Below are positions 33,397-42,982 of a stretch of DNA of 64,000 nt, piece by piece. The stretch comes from Phycicoccus elongatus Lp2 (lineage in GTDB: Bacteria; Actinomycetota; Actinomycetes; Actinomycetales; Dermatophilaceae), in contig NZ_HF570956.1 of assembly GCF_000367525.1 (NCBI RefSeq), positions 1,111,896 through 1,175,895 on the forward strand. Direction: 5' to 3'. Position 1 is the stretch's first letter. Every line of letters starts with the position of its first letter. The position numbers and the translations under genes are program-made. The notes beneath the pieces were generated by a model. The model did not search any database, had not been told where the DNA came from, and saw nothing but the letters and a program-made list of their open reading frames with translations.

Positions 33397-34464
33397 TCAG
33401 CCTGCCGCCAGGCGGGCCTCGAAGAGTCGTCGCACGGCACCGTCGGAACGGATCAGGTCGAGCGCCAACGCGGCGTGACCGGGCACGTAGCCGTTGCCGA
33501 CGAGCATGGTGACGTCCGCTGCCAGGCCCTCGGCGCCGAGTGCGGCAGCGGCGAAGTTCGTGGCCATCGAGAAGAAGATGACCGTGCCACCCTCAGCGGT
33601 GGACAGGATCGCCGGTTGCTCGCACCCCGGCACGTCGACGCAGACGACGGTGACATCCGCAGGTCCACCGGCTGCCGCCACCGCTTCGCTCAGCCCGAGC
33701 GGGGAGCGCGCGTCAGCGATGACGACCTGGTCGGCGAGCCCGGAGTCGGTCAACAGGTCTGCCTCGGCCTTGAAGGGCACGACGCCGATCGTCCGCCCGG
33801 CACCGGATTGGCGGGCAGCGGCCAGCGACAAGGAGCCCGACTTGCCGGCACTGCCGAGGACGGCCACCGTCGGCGCGAAGCCGCGCGCGGCATACGAGGT
33901 GACCACGCGGGAGACGAGCGCGGGAGCCCCACACACGTCCATCACCATGAGGGCGAGTTCGGGACTCAGGTCGTCGGGGAGTTTCGCGGCGATGGTGCGC
34001 CCGAAGAGGATCGCGTGACCCGTCGCGGGGATGCGCTCGGAGCTGCCGTCCCAGCGCTCGAGGCCGTCGGTGATCGCGAGGGGCGTGAGCGAGAGCGAGA
34101 CCAAGGTGGCCACCCGATCCCCCACCTGGAGGCCCAGCGTCGACTCCGGGCCGACGTCCGCAACGGTCCCGATGAGCATGCCGCCCGACCAGGTCACGGG
34201 GTTCTGCATCTTGCCGCGGCTCGCGATGATCTCGAGGACCTCGTCGCGGATGGCTGCCCCGTCGCCGGCATGCTTGTCGTGGAGTTGCCGGAAGGAGGCG
34301 GCGTCGAGATTGAGGGTCTCGATGTCGATGCGCACCTCGTCGGGCCACACCTGCGGGCGGGTGTCGAGGCGCCGCGCCGCCTGCGGCAGGCTCGACCCGA
34401 CGGGCTCGAGGACTCGGTGGACGCCGACCGGTGACGACGGGGTGGTGGGTTGACGGGTATCCAT
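33397..34464 (-). CDS. kdd: L-erythro-3,5-diaminohexanoate dehydrogenase
   Basis: A 355-aa NAD-dependent dehydrogenase, third enzyme of the lysine fermentation route, giving 5-amino-3-oxohexanoate. The N-terminal half has the GroES-like part (TWSGGMLIGTVADVGPES) and the NAD fold reads FAPTVAVLGSAGKSGSLSLAAARQSGA. Gene context (kamA divergent 88 bases away, kamDE and kal nearby) makes the call much stronger than fold alone, which could also be a general zinc-type alcohol dehydrogenase relative. Confidence 0.88.
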   Translation of the reverse strand: MDTRQPTTPSSPVGVHRVLEPVGSSLPQAARRLDTRPQVWPDEVRIDIETLNLDAASFRQLHDKHAGDGAAIRDEVLEIIASRGKMQNPVTWSGGMLIGTVADVGPESTLGLQVGDRVATLVSLSLTPLAITDGLERWDGSSERIPATGHAILFGRTIAAKLPDDLSPELALMVMDVCGAPALVSRVVTSYAARGFAPTVAVLGSAGKSGSLSLAAARQSGAGRTIGVVPFKAEADLLTDSGLADQVVIADARSPLGLSEAVAAAGGPADVTVVCVDVPGCEQPAILSTAEGGTVIFFSMATNFAAAALGAEGLAADVTMLVGNGYVPGHAALALDLIRSDGAVRRLFEARLAAG

Positions 34465-34552
34465 GGGAAGAAACTCCTCGGACTCGACACGACACCGAAG
34501 GATTTGCGGTCCAACTAGGTGATTGCACGATCTCTTGCGTATCCTGCCACGT

Positions 34553-35998
34553 ATGGCGACAGACCTCGAACAGCCCTATGTCTATCGGCGACGCACCCTC
34601 GTCGAGCCGGACTGGACCCGCCTCCCGGGCTACCGCGACGTCACCGCGGCGCAATGGGAGGACGTGCAGTGGCAGCGGGTCAACTGCGTCAAGAATGTCA
34701 AGCAACTGCGAGAGCTGATGGGCGACCTGCTCACCGAGTCCTTCTACGAGGACCTCGAGCGGGACCAGGCCGAGCGCGCGACGATGTCGATGCTCATCCC
34801 GCCGCAGATGATGAACACCATGGTCCCCGCGACCGACGACGGTATGCCGGCCGCCGGCCACGACTTCACCGAGGCCTTCCTTGCGGACCCGGTCCGCCGC
34901 TACATGATCCCGGTCTTCTCCGACCGCCGGTCCGATTGGCCCTCGCACCCCTTCGCCACGCGCGACAGCCTCCACGAGCACGACATGTGGGCGGTCGAGG
35001 GGCTGACGCACCGCTATCCGACCAAGGTGTTGGCCGAGATGCTGCCGACCTGTCCGCAGTACTGCGGGCACTGCACGCGGATGGACCTCGTGGGCAACTC
35101 CACGCCCCAGGTCGCCAAACTCAAGCTCGCGGGCAAGCCGGTCGACCGGTATGCCGCGATGCTCGACTACCTCCAGCGCACCCCGGGTGTGCGCGATGTC
35201 GTCGTCTCCGGCGGCGACGTCGCCAACATGCCGTGGAAGAACCTCGAGGGCTTCCTCGACAAGCTGCTCGAGGTCGACACCATCCGCGACATCCGGCTCG
35301 CGACCAAGGCGCTCATGGGGTTGCCCCAGCACTGGCTCCAGCCCGACGTCGTCGAAGGCGTCGCCCGGGTCTCGGCCAAGGCGCGCTCCCGCGGGGTGTC
35401 GGTGGCGATCCACACGCACGTCAACAATGTGCAGTCGGTGACCCCTCTCGTCGCCAAGGCAGCCGTCGCGATGCTCGATGCCGGGCTCCGGAATGTCCGC
35501 AATCAGGGCGTCCTCATGCGTGGCGTCAACGACACGCCCGAGCAACTCCTCGACCTCTGTTTCGCCCTGCAGGACGAGGCGATGATCACGCCTTACTACT
35601 TCTACATGTGCGACATGATCCCCTTCTCGGAGCACTGGCGCCTGTCGCTTCGCGAGGCCCAGGAGTTGCAGCACGCGATCATGGGCTACCTGCCCGGGTT
35701 TGCGACACCGCGCATCGTCTGCGATGTGCCGTTCGTCGGCAAGCGTTGGGTGCACCAAGTTGAGTCCTACGACCGCGACAAGGGAATGTCGTTCTGGCGC
35801 AAGCACTATCGCACCTCGATCGAGGCCGGGGACGAGCAAGCGCTCTCGCGGGAGTATGTCTACTACGACCCGATCTACACCTTGTCGCAGCTCGGCCAGG
35901 ACTGGTGGCGCAAGAACACCGACATGGACGCCCTGCACGCCGCAGCCTTCGAGGAGGCCGGCGCCAGTCGACATGCCTCGGTGAGGATCCACGCCTGA
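34553..35998 (+). CDS. kamA: Lysine 2,3-aminomutase
   Basis: A 481-aa radical-SAM, PLP-dependent enzyme that turns L-lysine into beta-lysine. The cluster motif CxxxCxxC is seen as CPQYCGHC, the PLP/SAM barrel includes VVVSGGDVANMPW and the C-terminal region HYRTSIEAGDEQALSREYVYYDPIYTL. It is longer than clostridial KamA (about 416 aa) and could be an EpmB- or KamA-like paralogue, but its position next to kdd and kamDE favours true KamA. The ATG at 34553 follows a short divergent promoter region shared with kdd. Confidence 0.9.
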   Translation: MATDLEQPYVYRRRTLVEPDWTRLPGYRDVTAAQWEDVQWQRVNCVKNVKQLRELMGDLLTESFYEDLERDQAERATMSMLIPPQMMNTMVPATDDGMPAAGHDFTEAFLADPVRRYMIPVFSDRRSDWPSHPFATRDSLHEHDMWAVEGLTHRYPTKVLAEMLPTCPQYCGHCTRMDLVGNSTPQVAKLKLAGKPVDRYAAMLDYLQRTPGVRDVVVSGGDVANMPWKNLEGFLDKLLEVDTIRDIRLATKALMGLPQHWLQPDVVEGVARVSAKARSRGVSVAIHTHVNNVQSVTPLVAKAAVAMLDAGLRNVRNQGVLMRGVNDTPEQLLDLCFALQDEAMITPYYFYMCDMIPFSEHWRLSLREAQELQHAIMGYLPGFATPRIVCDVPFVGKRWVHQVESYDRDKGMSFWRKHYRTSIEAGDEQALSREYVYYDPIYTLSQLGQDWWRKNTDMDALHAAAFEEAGASRHASVRIHA

Positions 35999-36035
35999 CG
36001 GCGGTCTCAACACGGGCGGCATAGGGTTGGTTCCC

Positions 36036-36521
36036 ATGTCGCGCAAGGACTCGGCGGGGACCCCTGCCACCGTCGTCCTCACCCGGGCGGGCGTGCCCTT
36101 CACGACCCATGCCTACGATCACGACCCCTCGGCGCGGTCCTTCGGCCTGGAGGCCGCCGAGGTTCTCGGGCTCCCGCCCGACCAGGTCTTCAAGACCTTG
36201 CTCGTCGACACCGGTCAGGAGCTCGCCGTCGGGATCGTGCCGGTCAATTGCACCCTCGACCTCAAGGCCATCGCGCACGCCCTGGGTGTCAAGAAGGCCG
36301 AGATGGCCGACCCGCGAGCCGCCCAGCGGTCGTCGGGCTATGTCGTGGGTGGCATCTCACCGATCGGCCAGAAGCGCCCTCTGCGAACCGTGCTCGACGA
36401 GACCGCAGTCCTGCACGACCGGGTCTACGTCTCCGGTGGCCGACGGGGCTTCGACATCGGTCTCTCCCCCACGGATCTGCTCGCGATCACCCAGGCGGTC
36501 CTCGCCGACGTCGCCAGGTGA
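36036..36521 (+). CDS. ybaK: Cys-tRNA(Pro)/Cys-tRNA(Cys) deacylase YbaK
   Basis: A 161-aa trans-editing enzyme that removes cysteine wrongly attached to tRNA-Pro. The YbaK fold is clear: DPSARSFGLEAAEVLGLPPDQVFKTL, the catalytic lysine in that FKTL element, VPVNCTLDLKAIAHALGVKKAEM, and GYVVGGISPIGQKRPLRTVLDE. Usual length. It follows kamA in the same direction after about 40 bases but is unlikely to be part of lysine breakdown. Confidence 0.92.
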   Translation: MSRKDSAGTPATVVLTRAGVPFTTHAYDHDPSARSFGLEAAEVLGLPPDQVFKTLLVDTGQELAVGIVPVNCTLDLKAIAHALGVKKAEMADPRAAQRSSGYVVGGISPIGQKRPLRTVLDETAVLHDRVYVSGGRRGFDIGLSPTDLLAITQAVLADVAR

Positions 36522-36525
36522 CCGG

Positions 36526-36948
36526 TCACTCCCAGGGGGTGGACAGGACGATCGTCGTGCGCGTGGACACATTCGCCGCCGCGCGCACCTTGGCGATCAG
36601 CTCCTCGAGAGCGGCCGGAGAGGCGACGCGCACCTTGAGGACGTAGCTCATGTCGCCGGCGACCGAGTGGCACTCCTCGATCTCAGGTATGCCGCGCAGC
36701 CGGTCCGGGACGTCGTCGGGCGCGGCGGGGTCCAGCGGGGTGATCGACATGAAGGCCGTCAGCGCATTGCCCAGCGCGACGTGATCCACGCGCGCGGCAT
36801 ACCCCGCGAGGACGCCACGCTCCTCGAGGCGCCGAACTCGCTGGTGCACGGCCGAGGTCGACAGGCCGAGTTGCTTGCCCAGGTCCGTGAAACTCATCCG
36901 CCCATCGGCCCTCAGCAGGTCCACGATGCGCCGGTCGGTCTGTTCCAC
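36526..36948 (-). CDS. Lrp/AsnC family regulator
   Basis: A 140-aa leucine-responsive-type regulator. The N-terminal helix-turn-helix is RRIVDLLRADGRMSFTDLGKQLGLSTSAVHQRVRRLEERGV and the C-terminal RAM ligand domain ends with RVASPAALEELIAKVR. Such proteins sense amino acids. Its closeness to the kam genes makes lysine or beta-lysine a reasonable ligand guess, but this is inference. It is convergent with ybaK (four bases apart) and diverges from the exonuclease gene. Confidence 0.9.
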   Translation of the reverse strand: MEQTDRRIVDLLRADGRMSFTDLGKQLGLSTSAVHQRVRRLEERGVLAGYAARVDHVALGNALTAFMSITPLDPAAPDDVPDRLRGIPEIEECHSVAGDMSYVLKVRVASPAALEELIAKVRAAANVSTRTTIVLSTPWE

Positions 36949-36986
36949 ACGCTCACCCTAGTTGGCGACGTGGATAGGGTGCTCGC

Positions 36987-37967
36987 ATGTCCGGGGAACG
37001 CCTGCTGCTGTTGGATTCCGCCTCGCTCTATTTCCGGGCCTTCTACGGAGTTCCGGACCAACGGGAGAGCCCGACCGAGCACCCCACGAATGCGGTCCGT
37101 GGCTTCATCGACATGCTCGCCACGCTGATCAATGCCCACCATCCCACCGAACTCGTCGCCTGCTGGGACAACGACTGGCGCCCGCAGTGGAGGGTCGACC
37201 TGATCCCGAGCTACAAGGCCCATCGGGTGGCCGGCGTGTCGGACGCCGTCCCTGCCGGGGAGGAACCCGATCAGGAGCATCCCGCGACCGGAGGCCTCGC
37301 CGAGGAGGTCCCCGACGATCTGGGACCGCAGGTGCCGCTCATCGTCGACGCTCTGACCGCCTTCGGGATCGCTCGGATCGGCGTTGACGGGTACGAGGCG
37401 GATGACGTCATCGGCTCCCTGGTGGCCAGGCACAAGGGCCGCCTTCCCATCGACGTCGTCTCCGGCGACCGCGACATGCTGCAACTGGTCGACGACGCCG
37501 CCCCGGTGCGGGTGCTCTACACCGGCAAGGGCGGTGTCCGCGAGCCCGATATCGGCACCGAGGCGATGCTGCGCGAGAAGTATGCCGTGGCGCACGGTGA
37601 GGGGTATCTCGAGATGTCGATCCTGCGCGGCGACACCAGTGACGGACTACCCGGCGTCAAGGGGATCGGCGACAAGACCGCGGCCCAACTCATCTCTGAA
37701 TTCGGTTCTCTCGCAGCGATCCGGGCTGCTGTCGACAATGGTGATGCTCGCCTCAAGGGGGCGCGGAGGACCAATCTGGAGGCGGCTGCCGACTACCTCG
37801 ATGTCGCTCCCACGGTCGTGCGGGTGGCGCCCGACGCACCCCTGCCCGACACCGACCTGAGGCTGCCCACCACGGTGGCCGACACGCGCCTGCTCAGCGA
37901 ACTGGCGTCCACCTACGGCCTGACGTCACCGATCAACCGCCTGCTGTCCGCGCTCGGCCTGGGCTGA
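36987..37967 (+). CDS. 5'-3' exonuclease (PolA exonuclease-domain paralogue)
   Basis: A 326-aa flap-endonuclease-type protein equal to the N-terminal domain of DNA polymerase I standing alone. Metal-binding acidic residues lie in LLLDSASLYFRAFYG, ACWDNDWRP, DGYEADDVIGSL, VSGDRDMLQLVD and RGDTSDGLPGVKGIGDKTA; the last is the helix-hairpin-helix. A proline/glutamate-rich insert near residues 85-110 replaces part of the helical arch. Such stand-alone exonucleases help remove RNA primers and flaps. Confidence 0.9.
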   Translation: MSGERLLLLDSASLYFRAFYGVPDQRESPTEHPTNAVRGFIDMLATLINAHHPTELVACWDNDWRPQWRVDLIPSYKAHRVAGVSDAVPAGEEPDQEHPATGGLAEEVPDDLGPQVPLIVDALTAFGIARIGVDGYEADDVIGSLVARHKGRLPIDVVSGDRDMLQLVDDAAPVRVLYTGKGGVREPDIGTEAMLREKYAVAHGEGYLEMSILRGDTSDGLPGVKGIGDKTAAQLISEFGSLAAIRAAVDNGDARLKGARRTNLEAAADYLDVAPTVVRVAPDAPLPDTDLRLPTTVADTRLLSELASTYGLTSPINRLLSALGLG

Positions 37968-37988
37968 GGCGCGCCGCCGCCGCAGGCC

Positions 37989-40781
37989 TCAGTCGGTCGC
38001 GACGACGCCGCGCAGGATCGCGTCCATCGCCTTGCGTGCCGTGCGGCGGACTTCGGCGTCGTCGGCGGCATCGGCGACCTGCCCGAGCAGGTCGACGACC
38101 TGTTTGCAGCGGCGCACGAAGTCACCGGCGGTGAGGTCACTTCCACGAAGCACCTGGTCGAGATCGCGACCACTGGCCCAGCGGTGCATCGCCCACGCGA
38201 TTCCGCCATCCGGGGCGCCGGTCGGCGTGAGTCCGTGCTCGGTCTCCAGGCCCTCCACGTCGCTCCACAACCGCTGCATGTGCGTCACGGCTGCAGCCAC
38301 CTCGTCGGTCGGCATCCGAGGTGACACGTCTGTGCCCTCGCCACGGGGCTCGTGCACCAGGGCCGAGACGCAGGCCGCCAGGCCCGGGGCATCGAGACGC
38401 TTCCACACGTTCTCACGCAGGCAGAGGGCCGCCAGCAGGTCCTTCTCGCTGTAGAGCCGTCGCAGCCGCTCCCCGTCGGCGGTCACGGACTCGCCGTCAG
38501 CGCTCAGATAGCCGATCTGGGCGAGAGCCGCGCAGATCCGGTCGAAGGTCCTGGCCACGGTGTTGGTGCGGCCCTCGACCTTGCGCTGCAGGCCGACCGT
38601 CTCCCGCTTCAGTCGCCACCATCGCTCCGCCCAGCGGGCATGGTCCTCGCGTTCGGGACACTGGTGGCACGGGTGCGCCTTGAGCCGGCGGCGCAGGTCG
38701 TCCACGCGGGCGCTGCGCTCCCCCGTCGTTTCGGCACCGGCACCGGCTTCGCGCGCTTGCCGCGCGGCATACGGCTCACCGTGCGGGAGAGCGATGCGCA
38801 GCGAGGTCGCGAGGTCACGGCGCGCCTTGGGGTTCTTGGCGTTGAAGTGGCTGGGCACCTTGACGCGGGCCACTGCGGCGACCGGGGCGGGGACGTCGTT
38901 GAGGGTCACCTTGTGCAGGTGCTTGTCCTCGGTGACGACGGTCGGTCCTGACCACTCCCCCTTGTGGGAGCGCGCGGGGGTGACGACGACGGCCCACCCG
39001 GAGCGCCGGCCGGAGCCGATCCGGAAGACATCGCCGATGCGCAGGTCCTCCATCGACAGGGCCGCCTCGGCCCGGCGACTCGCGGCGCGTTGCCGCGCGC
39101 CATCCTTCTCGGCGTCGGCGAGGGCACGCCGCAATTCGGCATACTCCCGGAAGTCACCGAGGTGACACGTCATCGACTCGGCATAGCCCTCGAGCGCCTC
39201 CTCGTTGCGGCGCACGCTCGTCGCCAGGCCGACGACGCCGCGATCGGCCTGGAACTGCGCAAAGGACGTCTCGAGGATCTCGCGCGCCGTGTGGCGCCCA
39301 ACGCGGGCGACCAGGTTGACCGCCATGTTGTAGGTCGGCCGAAAACTCGAGCGCAGCGGATAGGTGCGGGTCGACGCCAACCCGCCGACCGCCATCGGGT
39401 CGAGCCCCCGTGACCACTGGACGACTGCGTGCCCCTCGATGTCGATGCCGCGCCTCCCGGCCCGCCCGGTGAGCTGGGTGTACTCGGCCGGCGTCACCTC
39501 GACATGGGCCTCGCCGTTGAACTTCACCAGCTTCTCGAGCACCACCGTGCGCGCCGGCATGTTGATGCCGAGGGCGAGGGTCTCCGTCGCGTAGACCGAG
39601 CGGATCCTCCCCTCGGTGAAGAGTTCCTCGACGATCTCCCGGAAGAGCGGCAGCATCCCGGCGTGGTGTGCCGCGAAGCCACGCGACAGGCCGTCGACGA
39701 AGTCCCAATAGCCCAGGACGCCCAACTCGGCATCGGTGAGGTGACCGACGCGCTGCTCGACCAGCCGCCGGATGCGGTGTCCCTCGGCCTCCGGGATCAG
39801 CTTGACTCCGGCGCTCAGCAGTTGCGCGACCGCCCCCTCGCACCCGGCACGGCTGAAGATGAAGGTGATGGCGGGCAGCAGGCCGTCCTGGTCGAGCTCG
39901 AGGACCACCTCGGCGCGGGTGGCCCCGCCGCCGGGGCGGCCGCCTCGTCGCTGGTCGGGTCCACCCCGCTTCTCCGGTATGCCGCGGCCCCCCCTCGCGC
40001 GCGTCCCTCCCCCGCCGCGTCCGCGCCGCGGCTCGTCCATGAAGGCCCCGGATCGCTCCTGGCGCCGAATCGCCTCCAGCAGTTCGGGATTGATCCGCGC
40101 CACGCCGGTGCTGCGACGCTCGCGTGACCCGAGAATGTTGGCGTCGTCCACTCCGGCGAAGAGGTCGAACATCGTCTGCCCGACGAGCATGTGCTGCCAG
40201 AGCGGCACGGGCCGGTGCTCGGAGACGATCACGGCGGTGTTGCCGCGCACCTCGGTGAGCCAGTCGCCGAACTCCTCGGCATTGCTCACCGTCGCCGACA
40301 GCGACACCACCTGGACGGACTCGGGCAGCAGGATGATGACCTCCTCCCACACCCCGCCCCGGAAGCGGTCGGCGAGGTAGTGAACCTCGTCCATGACGAC
40401 GTGGCTGAGGCCCTCGAGAGTCCGCGACCCGGCATACAGCATGTTGCGGAGTACCTCGGTCGTCATGACGACAACGGGGGCCTCACCACGGATGGAGGTG
40501 TCCCCGGTGAGCAGCCCGACGTTGTCGGCTCCGTGGCGGGCGACGAGGTCGTGGTACTTCTGGTTGGACAGCGCCTTGATCGGGGTGGTGTAGAACGCCT
40601 TGCGGCCGGTCGCGAGGGCGGCATGGACGGCGAACTCACCGACGATCGTCTTACCGGCCCCGGTGGGAGCGGCGACGAGCACTCCCTGCCCCCCCTCGAC
40701 GGCGAGGCAGGCCTCGACCTGGAAGTCATCGAGAGGGAAGCCCTGCTCGGCGGCGAAGTCACGCAGCAGCGGCCCGGTCAT
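37989..40781 (-). CDS. helY: Ski2/Mtr4-type DEAD/DEAH helicase HelY
   Basis: A 930-aa superfamily 2 helicase. Motif I AAPTGAGKT, motif II MDEVHYLAD, motif III SLSATVSNAEEF and motif VI QLTGRAGRRGID are present, followed by a long Mtr4-like C-terminal region with DSHCT-type helices. An arginine- and glycine-rich insert (about residues 250-290) lies between the two RecA-like domains. HelY is conserved in actinobacteria as a probable RNA helicase and is last in the pafB-pafC-tatA-tatC-dagK-helY run here. Confidence 0.92.
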   Translation of the reverse strand: MTGPLLRDFAAEQGFPLDDFQVEACLAVEGGQGVLVAAPTGAGKTIVGEFAVHAALATGRKAFYTTPIKALSNQKYHDLVARHGADNVGLLTGDTSIRGEAPVVVMTTEVLRNMLYAGSRTLEGLSHVVMDEVHYLADRFRGGVWEEVIILLPESVQVVSLSATVSNAEEFGDWLTEVRGNTAVIVSEHRPVPLWQHMLVGQTMFDLFAGVDDANILGSRERRSTGVARINPELLEAIRRQERSGAFMDEPRRGRGGGGTRARGGRGIPEKRGGPDQRRGGRPGGGATRAEVVLELDQDGLLPAITFIFSRAGCEGAVAQLLSAGVKLIPEAEGHRIRRLVEQRVGHLTDAELGVLGYWDFVDGLSRGFAAHHAGMLPLFREIVEELFTEGRIRSVYATETLALGINMPARTVVLEKLVKFNGEAHVEVTPAEYTQLTGRAGRRGIDIEGHAVVQWSRGLDPMAVGGLASTRTYPLRSSFRPTYNMAVNLVARVGRHTAREILETSFAQFQADRGVVGLATSVRRNEEALEGYAESMTCHLGDFREYAELRRALADAEKDGARQRAASRRAEAALSMEDLRIGDVFRIGSGRRSGWAVVVTPARSHKGEWSGPTVVTEDKHLHKVTLNDVPAPVAAVARVKVPSHFNAKNPKARRDLATSLRIALPHGEPYAARQAREAGAGAETTGERSARVDDLRRRLKAHPCHQCPEREDHARWAERWWRLKRETVGLQRKVEGRTNTVARTFDRICAALAQIGYLSADGESVTADGERLRRLYSEKDLLAALCLRENVWKRLDAPGLAACVSALVHEPRGEGTDVSPRMPTDEVAAAVTHMQRLWSDVEGLETEHGLTPTGAPDGGIAWAMHRWASGRDLDQVLRGSDLTAGDFVRRCKQVVDLLGQVADAADDAEVRRTARKAMDAILRGVVATD

Positions 40782-40791
40782 GGGGCCAAAC

Positions 40792-41682
40792 CTACGTCAG
40801 GACGGTGAGCGCACCGGGGACGACCTCGCAGCTCAGCGGCAGGGGCGCGAACCGCTCGCCGTCGGCATACCCGACGATGCCGGTCGCCTCGAGGTGGACC
40901 CGGTGCGCGCGGTGGGTCGTCACGGCCGGGTGGTCGACATGCGCGCCGCTGAAGACCTTGGGGAAGACCCGCAGGAACTCGGGCGTCGAGATCCTGGAGA
41001 GGACCAGGACGTCGAGCAGCCCGTCGTCGAACTTCGCGCCCGGGACCACCTTCATCCCCCCGCCGTAGGCCGGTCCGTTGCCGACCGCGACCAGCATCGC
41101 CTCGGTCTCGATTCGCTCCCCGTCCAGGGTGAGGACGTAGGGGATCGCCCGGAAGACCGGCAGCTCACGCAGGATGGCCAGGTTGTAGCGCATCTGGCCC
41201 TTGGGCCAGCGCCAGCCGTTGGCCCGCTCGTTGACGACGGCGTCGAAGCCGGCCGCGAGGACGCCCCCGAACCAGATCGTCGAGCCGTCACCGATGACCG
41301 ACCGGGCCAGGTCCACCCGGCGGGCGGTGCCCCGCTCGATCCGCTCGACCGCCTCGATCGCGTTCCGCACCGGCAACCCGAGCTCGCGCGCGATGTCGTT
41401 GCCGGTACCGGCCGCGATGATGCCCAGGGGCACATCGGTCTGGGCGCACAGGTTGAGGCCGAGGTGGACCATGCCGTCACCGCCGGACACGACGAGCCGG
41501 TCGATCCGCCCCTGAGCCAAGGCCTCACGTGCCTGCCCCTTGGCGCTGTCGGCATCCATTCCCGAGAGGTCGACGATCTCGTGGCCGCGAGCCCTCAGCA
41601 GCGTTGCCGCCTCGGTGCCGATGCGACCGCCGGTGTTCTTGCCCGAGGTGGGATTGATGACCATCCCGATGCGCAGTGTCAC
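40792..41682 (-). CDS. Diacylglycerol kinase-like lipid kinase
   Basis: A 296-aa member of the DagK/YegS/LCB5 family, which phosphorylates diacylglycerol or related lipids. The N-terminal INPTSGKNTGG, the SGGDGMVHLGLNLCAQTDVPLGIIAAGTGNDIARELGLP catalytic region and the C-terminal beta-sandwich are complete. The longer family name is justified by the GGDG motif near residue 70. GTG start. It lies ten bases before helY and 43 bases after tatC. Confidence 0.9.
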   Translation of the reverse strand: MTLRIGMVINPTSGKNTGGRIGTEAATLLRARGHEIVDLSGMDADSAKGQAREALAQGRIDRLVVSGGDGMVHLGLNLCAQTDVPLGIIAAGTGNDIARELGLPVRNAIEAVERIERGTARRVDLARSVIGDGSTIWFGGVLAAGFDAVVNERANGWRWPKGQMRYNLAILRELPVFRAIPYVLTLDGERIETEAMLVAVGNGPAYGGGMKVVPGAKFDDGLLDVLVLSRISTPEFLRVFPKVFSGAHVDHPAVTTHRAHRVHLEATGIVGYADGERFAPLPLSCEVVPGALTVLT

Positions 41683-41725
41683 GGGGGGAGGCTATCGCCC
41701 TTGGCCACGCGCGGACCCACAGACA

Positions 41726-42538
41726 TCAGATGGCGCTGGCGGCCTCGTCGTCGGTCTCGAGCCACTCAGGTCGGCTCCTCGAGCGCCGCTTGTCCAGCAC
41801 CTTGGTGAAACCGAGCGCCGCGAAGAACAGCACGATGAGGGGCCCGGCCAGCAGGAACATGGTGAAGGGGTCCGGGGTCGGCATCATGATCGCGCTGAAG
41901 ACGAGGATCGCGAAGACCGAGATCCGCCATCCCTTGGCGAGGCGCTCGAAGGGCAGGACGCCGATGAGATTGAGCGCGATGATGAAGACCGGCAGGAGGA
42001 AGGCGAAGCCGAAGGCCAGGATGAAGCGGACGACGAAACTCATGTAGTCGGAGAGTTGCTGGATGTTGGACACATCGTTGAGCGAGAAGTCCAGCAGGAC
42101 CTTGACGACATAGGGCAGCGACACGCGCGCCATGGCGCACCCGGCCAGGAAGAGCGGGACCGCGGCTGCGATGAAGGACAGCGAGATGCGCTTCTCCTTC
42201 TTCGTCAGCCCGGGGACGATGAACGCCCAGATCTGGTAGAGCCACACCGGGCTCGAGATGAGCACGCCCAGGAAGATCGCGATGCTCAGATGTTGCGAGA
42301 AGGCCGAGGTCAGGCCGCTGTATGCCGTCGTCACGACCTTGTCGGGGTGGGCGGCCTCGTAGTCCTTGTAGGGCTTGAGCAGATCCTCGATCACCGGGTC
42401 ATAGACGAACCAGCCGAAGGCAGTGGCGATCAGCAGGGTGATGCCGGACTTGACGATCCGTTGCCGCAACTCACGCAGGTGCTCCCCGAGCGGCATCCGA
42501 CCTTCGGGGTCACGCGGACGACGGCGCGGCAGGGCCAT
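41726..42538 (-). CDS. tatC: Sec-independent translocase TatC
   Basis: A 270-aa, six-helix membrane protein, the receptor of twin-arginine signal peptides. Conserved parts: the N-terminal MPLGEHLRELRQRI, the periplasmic YSGLTSAFSQHLSIAIFLG segment, SSPVWLYQIWAFIVPGLTKKEKR, and the last helices ending MMPTPDPFTMFLLAGPLI. It follows tatA after 28 bases. No tatB is visible here, which is common for this operon. Confidence 0.96.
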   Translation of the reverse strand: MALPRRRPRDPEGRMPLGEHLRELRQRIVKSGITLLIATAFGWFVYDPVIEDLLKPYKDYEAAHPDKVVTTAYSGLTSAFSQHLSIAIFLGVLISSPVWLYQIWAFIVPGLTKKEKRISLSFIAAAVPLFLAGCAMARVSLPYVVKVLLDFSLNDVSNIQQLSDYMSFVVRFILAFGFAFLLPVFIIALNLIGVLPFERLAKGWRISVFAILVFSAIMMPTPDPFTMFLLAGPLIVLFFAALGFTKVLDKRRSRSRPEWLETDDEAASAI

Positions 42539-42566
42539 GGGACAGAGTTCGCGAACGAATCGGAGG

Positions 42567-42830
42567 TCAGGCGGAGCGGTCGTTGCGCTCGGTCACCGGG
42601 TTGACGGTGTCTGTGGCATCGTCGGCAGCACGCTCGATCTTCTCGCCCTCGACGGTGGCCCGGCTGGCTTTGCTCTGCTCGTGCTCGGCCTTCATCTCGT
42701 CCACCTCGGACTTGAAGATCCGCATCGAGCGGCCCAGGCTGCGCGCTGCATCCGGGAGGCGCTTGAATCCGAAGAGCAGGAGGAAGGCCACCACGATGAT
42801 GATGATGTGCCATGGCTTGAGTGCGCCCAT
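42567..42830 (-). CDS. tatA: Twin-arginine translocase subunit TatA
   Basis: An 87-aa protein with one N-terminal membrane helix (residues 7-22, [15 protein letters not shown]), the [12 protein letters not shown] amphipathic helix and an acidic, charged tail. TatA forms the pore for folded proteins. ATG 42830 gives the canonical short N-terminus; the frame is open for 90 codons more upstream but without family features. It lies between pafC and tatC on the same strand. Confidence 0.94.
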   Translation of the reverse strand: MGALKPWHIIIIVVAFLLLFGFKRLPDAARSLGRSMRIFKSEVDEMKAEHEQSKASRATVEGEKIERAADDATDTVNPVTERNDRSA

Positions 42831-42982
42831 TGGTGGTCGGTGTCCCTTCGGGTGACGCTTGGTCTGACTGCCGGTCCAGTGTAGACGGGCGCGCCTGTGC
42901 CGATCCTGTCCCGTCCCCATGGGTCCGAGGCTTCCGTCGCCATGACAACGGAAATCGCGGACGCAAGGAGGGGCAGGCGGCT

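Noticed and set aside
33713-36103. 796-codon minus-strand frame opposite kamA
   Set aside because: The kamA and kdd genes account for this DNA; the frame is a GC artefact.
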